Part shown: positions 55,121-64,000 of the stretch, piece after piece | Numbering within the stretch: position 1 is the stretch's first letter | Layout of the letters: every line of letters begins with the position of its first letter | NCBI RefSeq assembly: GCF_900116425.1 | Contig: NZ_FPAS01000006.1 | Span: forward strand, 62,001-126,000 | DNA length: 64,000 nt | Source: Lishizhenia tianjinensis | Lineage (GTDB): Bacteria; Bacteroidota; Bacteroidia; Flavobacteriales_D; Crocinitomicaceae | Reading direction: 5' to 3' | Program-made: the position numbers and the translations under genes | The notes under the pieces: model-generated | What the model was told of the DNA's origin: nothing | What the model saw: only the letters and a program-made list of their open reading frames with translations | The model's database searches: none

Positions 55121-56245
55121 ATGAGTCAAAAAAGAGATTATTACGAGGTACTCGGTGTTTCAAAAGGAGCGGCAGCAGCTGAAATCAAAAAGGCATACCG
55201 TAAACTCGCCTTGAAATATCACCCGGATAAAAACCCAGACAACAAGGAAGCTGAAGAGAAGTTTAAAGAAGCGGCTGAGGCTTACGAGGTGTTGAGCGAC
55301 GATCAAAAACGTCAGCGTTACGACCAATTTGGTCATGCTGGAGTTGGAGGAGCTGCCGGAGGAGGATTCGGTGGTGGAGGTATGAATATGGATGACATAT
55401 TCTCTCAATTTGGAGACATATTCGGTGGAGCTTTTGGTGGATTCGGTGGCGGAAGTCGCGGTGGAGGACCAAGACGCTCGAAAGGAACCAACCTTAGAGT
55501 TAAGATTAAACTTACTTTGGCAGAAATCGCTGAAGGGGTTAAGAAGAAAATAAAAGTAAACAAGTTAGTAAACGCAGAAGGAGTAACTTTCAACGATTGT
55601 TCTACTTGTAACGGAACCGGAGCACAAACGCGTGTAGCCAACACTCCATTCGGAGCCATGCAAACGCAAACGACGTGTTCTTCTTGTAACGGTACGGGTA
55701 AAGTAATTGGTAAAAAACCTTCTGGAGCAGATAACAATGGTTTAGAGCGCAAGGAAGAGGTGATAGAAATCGACATCCCTGCTGGAGTTGAGGAAGGAAT
55801 GCAACTTTCTGTAAGAGGAAAAGGTAATGCGGGACCCTTCAACGGTATACCAGGTGATTTACTGATTGTTATTGAAGAAGTACCACATGAAAGCTTACGA
55901 AGAGATGGTGACAACCTTCACTACGAAGCTTACATCAACTTTGCAGATGCTGCCTTAGGTGCAAGTGTAGAAGTACCAACGGTAAGTAGCAAAGTGAAAA
56001 TTAAAGTAGATCCAGGAACACAAAGTGGCAAAATGTTGCGCTTAAGAGGTAAAGGTTTACCAAGTGTTCAAGGATATAGCAATGGAGATTTGTTTGTCCA
56101 CATCAACGTTTGGACGCCGAAGAATGTTTCTAAGGAAGAAAAAGAGATGTTGGAAAAATTAAGAGAAAGCGAAAACTTTATCCCTAACCCAGACGGGAAG
56201 GAAAAAGGCTTTTTCCAAAGGGTGAAGGACATGTTCCAAGCCTAG
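55121..56245 (+). CDS. dnaJ: chaperone DnaJ with two-motif zinc region
   Basis: 374 residues. J domain (1-70) with the HPD motif in [14 protein letters not shown]; Gly/Phe-rich linker (about 72-118); zinc region with only two CxxCxGxG motifs, CSTCNGTG and CSSCNGTG, where E. coli DnaJ has four, so one zinc centre is expected; then the two peptide-binding barrels and a C-terminal tail ending [11 protein letters not shown]. The two-motif form is, as I recall, usual in Flavobacteriia. Works with GrpE upstream. Confidence 0.95.
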   Translation: MSQKRDYYEVLGVSKGAAAAEIKKAYRKLALKYHPDKNPDNKEAEEKFKEAAEAYEVLSDDQKRQRYDQFGHAGVGGAAGGGFGGGGMNMDDIFSQFGDIFGGAFGGFGGGSRGGGPRRSKGTNLRVKIKLTLAEIAEGVKKKIKVNKLVNAEGVTFNDCSTCNGTGAQTRVANTPFGAMQTQTTCSSCNGTGKVIGKKPSGADNNGLERKEEVIEIDIPAGVEEGMQLSVRGKGNAGPFNGIPGDLLIVIEEVPHESLRRDGDNLHYEAYINFADAALGASVEVPTVSSKVKIKVDPGTQSGKMLRLRGKGLPSVQGYSNGDLFVHINVWTPKNVSKEEKEMLEKLRESENFIPNPDGKEKGFFQRVKDMFQA

Positions 56246-56262
56246 TTTTATAGTTAGTACTT

Positions 56263-56300
56263 AAAAATCCCGATGCATTACAGATGTATCGGGATTTTTT
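56263..56300 (+). terminator. intrinsic terminator after dnaJ
   Basis: Long stem AAAATCCCGATGCAT against ATGTATCGGGATTTT (one G-U pair), 5-nt loop, T6 on the plus strand; 17 bp past the dnaJ stop. Confidence 0.88.
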
Positions 56301-56307
56301 GTTTCTG

Positions 56308-56452
56308 CCCCCGATAGCAATGGCACCCCGAAGGTTAAAAAGTTAGAAATATGGGAAAAGGGCAAGCGACTTTAGAAGCTTGGTATTTGACCTAATATTA
56401 CTTGCTTTTAAAACGAGGAGTAGAATGGATAGCGGGAAAAGGCAGCCTAATC
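56308..56452 (+). repeat. dispersed intergenic repeat, copy 2
   Basis: 145 bp between dnaJ (with its terminator) and the convergent O-antigen ligase-like gene. It begins CCCCCGATAGCAATGGCA and ends GGATAGCGGGAAAAGG then CAGCCTAATC, matching copy 1 (28695-28841, minus) at both ends; over the last 26 bp only three bases differ. The middle is different in sequence but again can fold (GCAAG/CTTGC). GATAGC occurs at both ends in direct orientation. The rest of the 222-bp gap holds only the dnaJ terminator. Confidence 0.75.
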
Positions 56453-56467
56453 TAGGAAAGGATAAAC

Positions 56468-57901
56468 TTAGCCTTCTATATGCTGTTTACGACGTTCTTC
56501 TAAGGCTAAGAAGATGGCACATATACCCCAGATAGGAATGGAGGCTTTATCGGTATCTAAATAGTTATTTAAGAAACCGTGAACGAAATAGGTTACCAAA
56601 GCCAGGACCAACAAAAGAATGATTCTTCTGTACTCCGTATCTTCTTGTGGGTACTTAATATAGAGGGTAATTCCTTGATAGAAAATAGCGGCAACCACCA
56701 ACAATATACTAACGAGTCCGAGTAAACCACTCTCTGAAAGCGGACCCAAGTATTCTGAATGGGCATTACCTCCATCTCCAAAGTTGGTAGAAATAATGGT
56801 TAAATTTTCTGGATCTTGAAAACGTGCATATTCAAAGGCATAGGTTCCTGGTCCGTACCCAAACACCGGTCTGTCTTTAAACATTTCTATGGCACAATCC
56901 CAACGGTTTAAACGTTCCAAATTGGAAGCATCTGTTGTTACGTTGGTTGCAGACTGTAAACGTTCACCAAAATCTTCTGTGGTATGCTCCTTGTCGTTAC
57001 GCGCCATTTCCATTTGTATGGTATCCCAAGAAAACAGTACAATTAAACCTGCAAAAACGGTGAGTCCTGCCAAATATTTAAACTTGATTTTAAAGTGTAT
57101 ACACAGATAAACCAAAAAGGCTGCAACCACAGATAACCAAGCGGCACGCGTATATGAAAAGTACAAACCAACAAGGTTCACCACCAGAAAAGACACCAAT
57201 ACCACCAAAGTAAGGGGATCGTGTTTTTTGGAGAGTAATAAGGCCAAAACGATGTATAAATTTAAAGCTACAGCTGCTCCGTAAATGGTGTGATCTTTAA
57301 AGAAGGGTGACATAACCCAGTGCCCTTCCTTTTCACCAAATGCATATAAACTATGATTAATTACGGTGTAAATCATGGTAATGACCATACCCGTTGCAAA
57401 GAGCCATAAGAAGGTTTTGATGCGTTGTTTTTTACGGAAAACATAGGTACCGTAGAGCAATGCAGGTATGATGAACCAGAGCTTGACCAACAAAAACTTA
57501 AAACTCACCAAGACGTGAGAGCTGGTTAGCGAGGTAGTAAACATCCAAAACAGGTAGAAACCTAGGGCCCAAACGATTGGTTGTTTCCACAGATGTTGCG
57601 GTAGGAATCTTTTGTGAAAATGCTGCATTAAAATCCACAACATCAATCCAAATAAAAGGGGCTCAGTAGGAATAAAGAGTCCCATTTTACCATCTGTAAA
57701 TTCTTCTAAATTGACAGATAAGGGCGTTAGCAAGGCTACTAAAAGAAAGACCTGTTCGGTATGAAAAATAGCAAAATAAACGACCAACAGCACCAAGGGA
57801 ATTACATTGAGGTAGTAATTTCCATCGAGCATAAAATAAGCATTGAGGAGAATAAAAATTCCCACCAAAGGCCAGATCAATTTATTTTTTAGTAGCAGCA
57901 T
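56468..57901 (-). CDS. O-antigen ligase/polymerase-like membrane protein (Wzy_C family)
   Basis: 477 residues with about ten to twelve membrane helices. The conserved periplasmic loop (about 285-400) holds RLNRWDCAIEMFKDRPVFGYG and the NAHSEYLGPLSESGLLGL stretch with the conserved His, marks of the Wzy_C/WaaL family. It either polymerises repeat units or ligates a finished chain to a lipid. It follows the Wzz-like gene with a 4-bp gap, but lies 20 kb from the other polysaccharide genes. Confidence 0.88.
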   Translation of the reverse strand: MLLLKNKLIWPLVGIFILLNAYFMLDGNYYLNVIPLVLLVVYFAIFHTEQVFLLVALLTPLSVNLEEFTDGKMGLFIPTEPLLFGLMLWILMQHFHKRFLPQHLWKQPIVWALGFYLFWMFTTSLTSSHVLVSFKFLLVKLWFIIPALLYGTYVFRKKQRIKTFLWLFATGMVITMIYTVINHSLYAFGEKEGHWVMSPFFKDHTIYGAAVALNLYIVLALLLSKKHDPLTLVVLVSFLVVNLVGLYFSYTRAAWLSVVAAFLVYLCIHFKIKFKYLAGLTVFAGLIVLFSWDTIQMEMARNDKEHTTEDFGERLQSATNVTTDASNLERLNRWDCAIEMFKDRPVFGYGPGTYAFEYARFQDPENLTIISTNFGDGGNAHSEYLGPLSESGLLGLVSILLVVAAIFYQGITLYIKYPQEDTEYRRIILLLVLALVTYFVHGFLNNYLDTDKASIPIWGICAIFLALEERRKQHIEG

Positions 57902-57905
57902 AGAA

Positions 57906-58895
57906 TTACGCTACCTTTTTTAATTCCTTAATTTTCTCCGCTACTAACAAGTAGAAAATTGTTAAAACAAAGGCAGAGAAAGTAATCAAAAGAACGATAA
58001 TAGAACGCTTTGGTTTTGCTTTTTTATCTGCAGGAACCGCACTCTCTACAACGAATTTGTGCGTAAAGTTTTCGTAAGCATCCGATTCAGCCTGTTCGTA
58101 AGAAACCTCTTGATCTGTTAACTTTTCGATACGGAATTCTCTTAAATCTGCCAAGGCATCGTAGCGCGAACCATACTTCACGTTTACTTCGATTTGCTTT
58201 CTGAAAAACTCTCTGTCTTCCGGTCTAGATTCATTCAATGCACTAAACAAATTTGCTCTAGCTTCTGGTCCGACTACCCCCATAGCTGCCAAACTGTCCA
58301 TTTCAGCAATTAGTTCTCTTTGAGATTCATTCAACTTATCTAACTTACGTTTGTTTACTTCGTAAGCAGGAATTGTTCTTTCCTTAATCAAATCGTTTTT
58401 AACCGTATCGATTAAATCTACAATCTTGTTGGCAATGTTTGCTGCGCGTTCTGGTTGCTCATCCAAAACATCAATTAAAATAGATCCGTAACGCGTACGC
58501 TCGAAAGCAATGTGTTGTTCGTAAGCTTTACCCAATTTAAAGTAACGGTTGGGATCATCTTGGTCTATTTCGTACACTTCCATTAAGTTGAAGCGCTCTA
58601 CTATCTTATTACGGATTTTAGATGATTGTAAGATTTGGATCAACTGCTCTGCTTGCTCCTCTTCTCCGAAGTCCATAGCATTTGCCTTGGCATTTCTTTG
58701 TTCTGAGAAAGAAACTGTACTTGTTGCCGCTGGGAAAACAATAGCAGTAGATTGATACAAAACGGTCATCATTAAAGAAACTACAATTCCGATTACAAAA
58801 GCTACTGCCGAAATACCTATAATCACTTTTCGTTTCGCCCACAAAAAGATAAGTAAGTCTTGCGCTCCTGAGTTGTTGGTTTCTGTTTTTTCCAT
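57906..58895 (-). CDS. Wzz-like chain-length determinant (no kinase domain)
   Basis: 329 residues. TM1 (about 22-45), Wzz domain (YQSTAIVFPAATSTVSF), a coiled-coil periplasmic part (about 150-280), TM2 (about 298-320) preceded by the Pro-rich PADKKAKPKRS, and a short cytoplasmic end. It lacks the BY-kinase domain of the Wzc protein at 32.3 kb. It probably sets polysaccharide chain length with the adjacent Wzy_C protein. Confidence 0.9.
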   Translation of the reverse strand: MEKTETNNSGAQDLLIFLWAKRKVIIGISAVAFVIGIVVSLMMTVLYQSTAIVFPAATSTVSFSEQRNAKANAMDFGEEEQAEQLIQILQSSKIRNKIVERFNLMEVYEIDQDDPNRYFKLGKAYEQHIAFERTRYGSILIDVLDEQPERAANIANKIVDLIDTVKNDLIKERTIPAYEVNKRKLDKLNESQRELIAEMDSLAAMGVVGPEARANLFSALNESRPEDREFFRKQIEVNVKYGSRYDALADLREFRIEKLTDQEVSYEQAESDAYENFTHKFVVESAVPADKKAKPKRSIIVLLITFSAFVLTIFYLLVAEKIKELKKVA

Positions 58896-58912
58896 AGTCG
58901 AGAAATTTTGGG

Positions 58913-58920
58913 CAAAAATA
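58913..58920 (-). promoter_or_regulatory. -7 element of the wzz-wzy pair
   Basis: TATTTTTG on the minus strand, exact TAnnTTTG, 17 bp before the Wzz-like ATG. No -33 TTG at normal spacing. Confidence 0.55.
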
Positions 58921-58980
58921 ATCTTATTTATTTTCTTTTATGAAGGAATAAACTATTAGTTACGGGTTTTATTGTACACA

Positions 58981-59007
58981 AAAAAATGTCGCACCCTAAG
59001 ATGCGAC
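58981..59007 (-). terminator. intrinsic terminator after the C25 peptidase gene
   Basis: GTCGCA/TGCGAC stem (58988-58993 with 59002-59007), 8-nt loop, then ATTTTTTT in the minus direction, 28 bp past the peptidase stop codon. Confidence 0.8.
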
Positions 59008-59035
59008 TTTCAATTCATTAATTCGGGTTTAAAAC

Positions 59036-62000
59036 CTATCGAATCAGGTACATTTTACCGAAATTATTTTTAAAATATTTATCGCTTAAGTTAACCTTTT
59101 CATTGTTTTCATCGGTAATATTCACCTCTCTTCGGGTAATGTCTTCACCATCAATTTGAACATCTACACGGTAGATATAAACTCCATTGGCCAATTGATC
59201 GCCAAAATCATCTCTACCATCCCATGCATACTCCGTGATGTTTCTACCTATGCGTATAGGACCTATTTCATCTTCCGTAATGGTTCTAACAACCGTACCT
59301 GTAACGGTCATAATTTGTATACGAATTTGATCGGGCACTTTACTTCCTGTTAAGGTGAACACAAATTGCGTAGAAGTTGAAAAGGGATTGGGGTAATTCA
59401 TCATTTGCGTAATTGTTGATGCATTGATTACCTCAAAGTTCACTTTGTATTCTATATCACCCGATAAATTCCCTGATCTATCTGCACCCTGCACGTAAAG
59501 TTCATACATCCCATCTTTCTTAAACAAAGAAGGATAGATAATTTTAAAGCGCTTGTTTTGATCATTGGCAGGTATCCATTCCATCACAACAGTTCCGTTA
59601 TGCATGAAAGGAATTCTCTTTTGTATACCATCAGGATCTGTGATGAAAATTCCAAATTGAGTAGTATCTGCATCACTATCCATCACTAAGAAATCATTGT
59701 CGTCTTTTAAAGTGATGAGTATCTCTGCTTGAGGATTCACAATGTCACCATTCAAAATATGAATTCCATCAAAGGTAACATCTAGTATAGGATGAACATC
59801 ATCTCCAGTAACGTAGAAAGAGCGTTGTAACACATTGTTAAAGTGAGCTAATTCGGGTTGGTCTGTGGTAACTAAACTTCCATTTACATAAGGGTTGACC
59901 TCCATCCAAAGTGAATTTAGTCCACTCAAGCCAAGGGTATTAAACGTAATGGTATCGCGCAACACATCAATAACTCTTAAACTATCTTGCCTTGGATATG
60001 GAAGTGGAATAATATTTCTATCCTTATCTTCTATCCAGTATTTCACCAGCAAAGAGTCCATATCTATATCATCTATGTTACGCACATCTACCGCAAAACT
60101 GATGTCCTCCCCTTCGTTTAAGGTGTCTTTACCCGGAATCCAAGTGTAGTAATTTTGCGAACCATCTATAGCCGCCTCAGGTAAAGGAGAATATAAAACG
60201 TGCCACCTGTCTACTTGCGCCGGTGTTAATTTCAATTGATCTTCATACTTGGCAATCAACCTTAAGTAGGGATAATTTGCAGCATCAATGAACTGGTTAA
60301 AATTGGTAATAGAATCGTTGTGGGTAAAGAGTGTATCATAGGTTAAAACAACATTTTTACTGTGGTCCAGAGCCTGAATAATCAACCTTGTGGAATCTGC
60401 TGTAGGTGCTTCTAAGGCATCTTGTTTCCAATACATCGTTTTCCATTCTGCAGCCGGACCAATGATGGTAGATGTTTCTGAACCCTTGTAATCGAAACCG
60501 GAAATAACGGCTTCTAACTCTATAAAATCATATACATTTTGAGCAACTGTTTCTGTTGTAAATGCTGGGTTTCCTTTTTGACCTATGTGTATGAACGCCA
60601 TATCATCTTGGCCTACAAAAATACTATCAGAACCTAATGTATTTTGGAAGGTATTGAACAAGTCAGGAGCTAAGTTTTGCCAGTTATCAAACTCAGCATT
60701 TCTAGCCGTGTAAACGATGTAATAATAACCATTAGGAATACCATTGAGTAACATATCATTCAACGCCTGCAACTGTTGTGCACTGTTTTGTCTGAAAATG
60801 AAATATCCTTCAGAACGCGGTCTACACGCACAGTCATCATTAATATTCCCGAAATCCATAGCAGGATCATAGGTACCTGCGGCACAACTACTCATCCACG
60901 GTTCTAGGGTTACCGGATCGACCACTGCAACGTGTATAGAAGTAACGGGTTGACAAATGGCGTAATCCACCATAGCTCCGTTAAGCTTCCACATGGTATA
61001 CACAGAGTTACTATGATCATACACCTCGGCAGAAATTGTTTTTTGTATAGGTCCGAATTCTCTTTTTCTGTGCGCACGAACGTAGTCTACGTTGTTAAAA
61101 CTTCCGTTCTTAAACTGGAAGAAGTGGTCTTGTCCCCAACCTTCTTTTCCTTCTATGTATTGGAACGAATACTCGCGCCATTGCGGAACCGTACTGTCAA
61201 CAGCCACTCTCCAGAAATAAGCAACACTATCTTCTAAAATTAAAGGATCTACTAGGTTCGAATTTGCGTTTTTCCATTCATCAAAGGCCACTTCATATAC
61301 CCCACCTATTCCACTTTTTGTCAACTTTCTTTTTTCCGGACTGTTGAACAAATCAGTGGTGTCAATTTCGAACAAATAGGTATTAAAATCGGCAATAGGA
61401 TTTACCGTGGATGCTTTGATTGTGATTCTATCCTTGGGAACCACAGCGTAATTATGTGGCAATATGGGTATGATTCCATCTACTTTATAGTAGAAAGTTT
61501 TGTCCACTTTGTTGTTCCCAAACTCATCATAGTTTTCAGGAATAAAGGAAGGTAAATCTACTTGTATTTGGAAATTGTTAACTCCCAGCGCTATGGTTGT
61601 TTGCAAGGGGATGGTTAACTTAAAAGTATCTTTATATAACAACCCATTGATGGCCAAATTATAGACACTGTCTACAGCACTAAGCGGAAAATCTCTTCTA
61701 ACCTCTAAATTAAAGGTATCTGTTATGGCCTTTCCTAAATTCGTTAAAATGATGTTGACCGTTAAAGAATCGGTTGCCAAAGAAATATCTTCGGGTGTGA
61801 AGAAAACATCATCTATTTCTAAATCAATTTCTGGTTTCGCATGCCAATTTAAGCGCAAGCCGGGGTCTCCGTGGAAAATCATTTGAGCAGTTGTTGCCTG
61901 CAATAAGAAATTTCCAGCAAAATTCTGTTCATTAATTTTTATGGTTTCTTGAATTTGTTGGGCAAAGGTTTGTCCGTAATTCTTGAAGCCCATTTGTCTA

Positions 62001-64000
62001 TACAATTCAGTAGTGTAGATATTCAACATATAAGGATATCCGTACTCCGAAGAAGATAAAAAACCTATGGTACCGGCGTTTTGCGCATGGTTAAATTCTT
62101 CGGATGCTGAAGAATAGTTGGGTAAGAAAATATTCCCACTCAAACATGCATTTCCGATTAACAAAGGGTATTTACCTTGGTTATTCCAATTTTGAGGATC
62201 TTCAACACTTAAGTCAAACCCATCTGGTGTGGCGTGACCAAAGAAGGTCATCAACGACACTCCCGTCTGCAGTTTATCAAACAACACATTCAAATCTACT
62301 GGGTTAATTGGGTTGGAAGTAGTTTTGTAAAAAGAGAAAACTTCGCCGCCAAAATCGGCACCTTCTATTGTATTTTCATAGATCCCTAAATAAGCTTTAA
62401 ACAAGTTTTGCTGTGCTGCAGTAGACCCCCCCCAAAGTGGAGAATTTTCTTCTGCCATTCCTTTTCATCTTTCGTGTATACGCTGTTTTGATCTTGCGCC
62501 AGTTCAAATTCTTTTACCTTGTTGAGGTAATTGATTAATTCATTGTTGTCTTTTACGGAAACACGTCCAGTTGGAATTGCCGGCACCCAGCTGTACTGCG
62601 GAGTAAAGCCTGTGGTTAACAATATATCTGACGATGGGTAACCATAACTCGGAACCAGAGACATTTGATAGGCTCCGTTGTTTTTTCGCGTTCCTAGCCC
62701 AAAGGTTGAATTAGGAGGATTAGCTTCTCTCACCCCTTTTCCAAGAACCAATAGGGCAGCAGGTTTTACCTGAGCAATGTCGTAGATGTGGTGCAAGAAT
62801 CTTTTAATCCCTAACACGTGCTTCTCAATTCCGCCTCCATATTGTAAATACAATTCCTTTACTTCGGCTGTGAGCACATTATTTTGTCCACCCGCCACAG
62901 AACCTCTATAGGCCGCATATTGAAAAGTACCTGCTTCTATTTTTTTGTTGTAAACAATAATATAAGCCGAGTCTGCATTTACCTGTGAGTAATCCGTAAA
63001 ATATCCAGATGGTGTTACAGGTTCAATATCGGTAACATTACTAATTAAACTCGTTCTGCTGATAATGATTTTTTGTCGATTACCGTTGTTGGCATTAGGA
63101 ATGATTGTGTGCCAAGCACCGTTAAAATATTCCATACGGGTTTTTCTGGGTACGTTCCCACCCAATACATAACATACCCTATCCGCACTTCCTCCACCGG
63201 CAAATTGAATGTAGTTTTTACCTTGAGAATGATCATCAAGTTCCACTTCTAAGTAATTGGCACTCGTGGGTGATTGGGGATATTCTATGGATAAATAATT
63301 TATGGCTTGTCGATCTGAAGCAACATTTAAATCTGGAGTTACTTGGAATAGAAAGCTGGAAGTTCCGTTGTTTAATTCGTTTACATTGAATTGCTTTTCA
63401 TGATAAATGCTCTTATATCCGTTAAAGATTGTATCCGTTAAATCATAAAGAGTTCCTCCTCCTTGGTTGATAAACCATGCTCCATGATGATTACCCGGTC
63501 CGCTGAAACTTGCATTCGATGCTGAAATAGTTTTAGACTTAAATACTGCATTTGGTTGATTTAAATTTTGACCATAACCATAAATATTTGGAGTTGACAA
63601 ATTGTGATAACCACCAGACCAATTCGCTCCTCCGTTATAGGTTCCACCTCCCCAACCTTCTCCAGCTTCGTAAATAGATCTATGTCCAACACCTTCTGTG
63701 GTTCCATAATAGTATTTGTTCGAATAGGCTTTAACGGATTTATTCCAAACATACCGCGTGGTATTATAGGCTGAATAATTATTATCAGTTTCTTTAAAAT
63801 AACGCAAACTTGGGCTTGGAGACCAAGTAATGAAATAGATTAAGGTATCGTTATACAAAGAATATTCAGGGTTCGCAATATCACTTGGAGAAGCATACAA
63901 TTGTTCATCTAACCACCCATTATTGCGCTCAGCATAAAATTCAATAAAATCTGTAGAATCAAAGGCAGGCGTACTTCCAAGTTCTATGTAGAGGGGCACT
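59036..64000 (-). CDS. C25 (gingipain-like) cysteine peptidase, PorU/PorU2-like, frameshifted and partial
   Basis: The 5' end lies beyond the right edge; over 1,650 codons are visible. Reading enters in one frame (64000-62386) and continues in another (62458-59036); the join is a run of eight G at 62433-62426. Before the break: beta-rich N-terminal part and the start of the C25 domain (VKELYLQYGGGIEKHVLGIK, LVPSYGYPSSDILLTTG, IPTGRVSV, KKILHFGGG). After it: GGSTAAQQNLFKAYLG, catalytic His in TFFGHATPDG and Cys in IGNACLSGNIFLP, long beta-domains, and a final FlgD-like/T9SS-type domain (MNYPNPFST ... FGKMYLIR). Nine (or six) G would restore one protein. PorU is the T9SS sortase; this longer form suggests PorU2 or a related peptidase. 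Confidence 0.82.
62426..62433 (-). repeat. poly-G tract (8 G on the coding strand) at the frameshift
   Basis: Eight C on the plus strand. As written, the upstream frame reads HFGGG then LLQHSKTCLKLI and stops, while the sequence after the run continues the peptidase in another frame (GGSTAAQQNLF). It is a natural site for slipped-strand length change or for a base-calling error. Confidence 0.9.

Noticed and set aside
62386-62458. Two separate overlapping genes in the C25 region
   Set aside because: The two frames join into one continuous C25 peptidase at the G8 run; the HFGGG motif and what follows belong together, so it is one frameshifted gene.
1-64000. Phage, insertion sequence, CRISPR array, toxin-antitoxin or defence island
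   Set aside because: No transposase, phage gene or regularly spaced repeat was seen; the only recombinase is a chromosomal XerC/D type.

Overview
The window is a 64 kb piece of a Bacteroidota chromosome, most likely order Flavobacteriales. Evidence: low-GC coding sequence; the Bacteroidota promoter -7 element TAnnTTTG in front of many genes; no obvious Shine-Dalgarno sequences; type IX secretion (T9SS) sorting domains; a fused hypoxanthine phosphoribosyltransferase/adenylate kinase; and a DnaJ with only two CxxCxGxG motifs. I cannot fix family or genus. Gene density is very high: no gap without a gene exceeds about 225 bp, and I see no phage, insertion sequence, CRISPR array or rRNA gene.

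Layout. (1) 1-9.7 kb, minus strand: the information-processing block, read from its promoter side as rpsU, xerC, raiA, tRNA-Thr/Tyr/Gly/Thr, tuf, tRNA-Trp, secE, nusG, rplK, rplA, rplJ, rplL, rpoB (rpoB runs off the left edge). (2) 9.7-21 kb, minus: acyl-CoA dehydrogenase, apt, a membrane-anchored helix-hairpin-helix protein, an unusual fused Na+/amino-acid symporter, an operon of DUF2851 protein, PspC-like protein, K+ channel and RmlD-like reductase, then purM-prfA-pyrF. (3) 21-27.6 kb, minus: a PorE-like OmpA protein, a PASTA protein, a T9SS cargo protein and an RluD-type pseudouridine synthase. (4) 27.7-42.2 kb, mostly plus: ddl, dacB (minus), a polysaccharide locus (glycosyltransferase, export lipoprotein, Wzc kinase, rfbC, WecA-like transferase), a lytic transglycosylase, uvrA, a LOG protein and an acyltransferase. 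(5) 42-46.5 kb: crcB, a PAP2 phosphatase, obgE and hpt-adk on minus, divergent from purK. (6) 46.6-56.2 kb: a 1439-residue propeller/membrane/PAS/PP2C sensor lying between purK and purE, a NamZ-like enzyme, a LolE-like permease, grpE and dnaJ. (7) 56.3-64 kb, minus: an O-antigen ligase-like protein, a Wzz-like protein, and a very long C25-family (PorU2-like) peptidase whose reading frame is broken at a run of eight G.

How they fit: the genes cover translation and transcription, purine supply (purM, purK, purE, hpt-adk, apt), cell-wall building and turnover (ddl, dacB, lytic transglycosylase, PASTA protein, NamZ-like), surface polysaccharide made from two loci 20 kb apart, and T9SS surface display.

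Most interesting signals: two copies of a roughly 146-bp intergenic repeat with conserved ends, both lying between convergent genes; the poly-G frameshift in the C25 peptidase; a symporter fused to a SprB-like repeat and a lipoyl-like domain; and the sensor phosphatase gene separating purK from purE. Several genes begin at GTG or TTG. In four places (ddl, hpt-adk, the symporter, purE) a TTG that looks like a start codon is really the end of a -7 promoter element.
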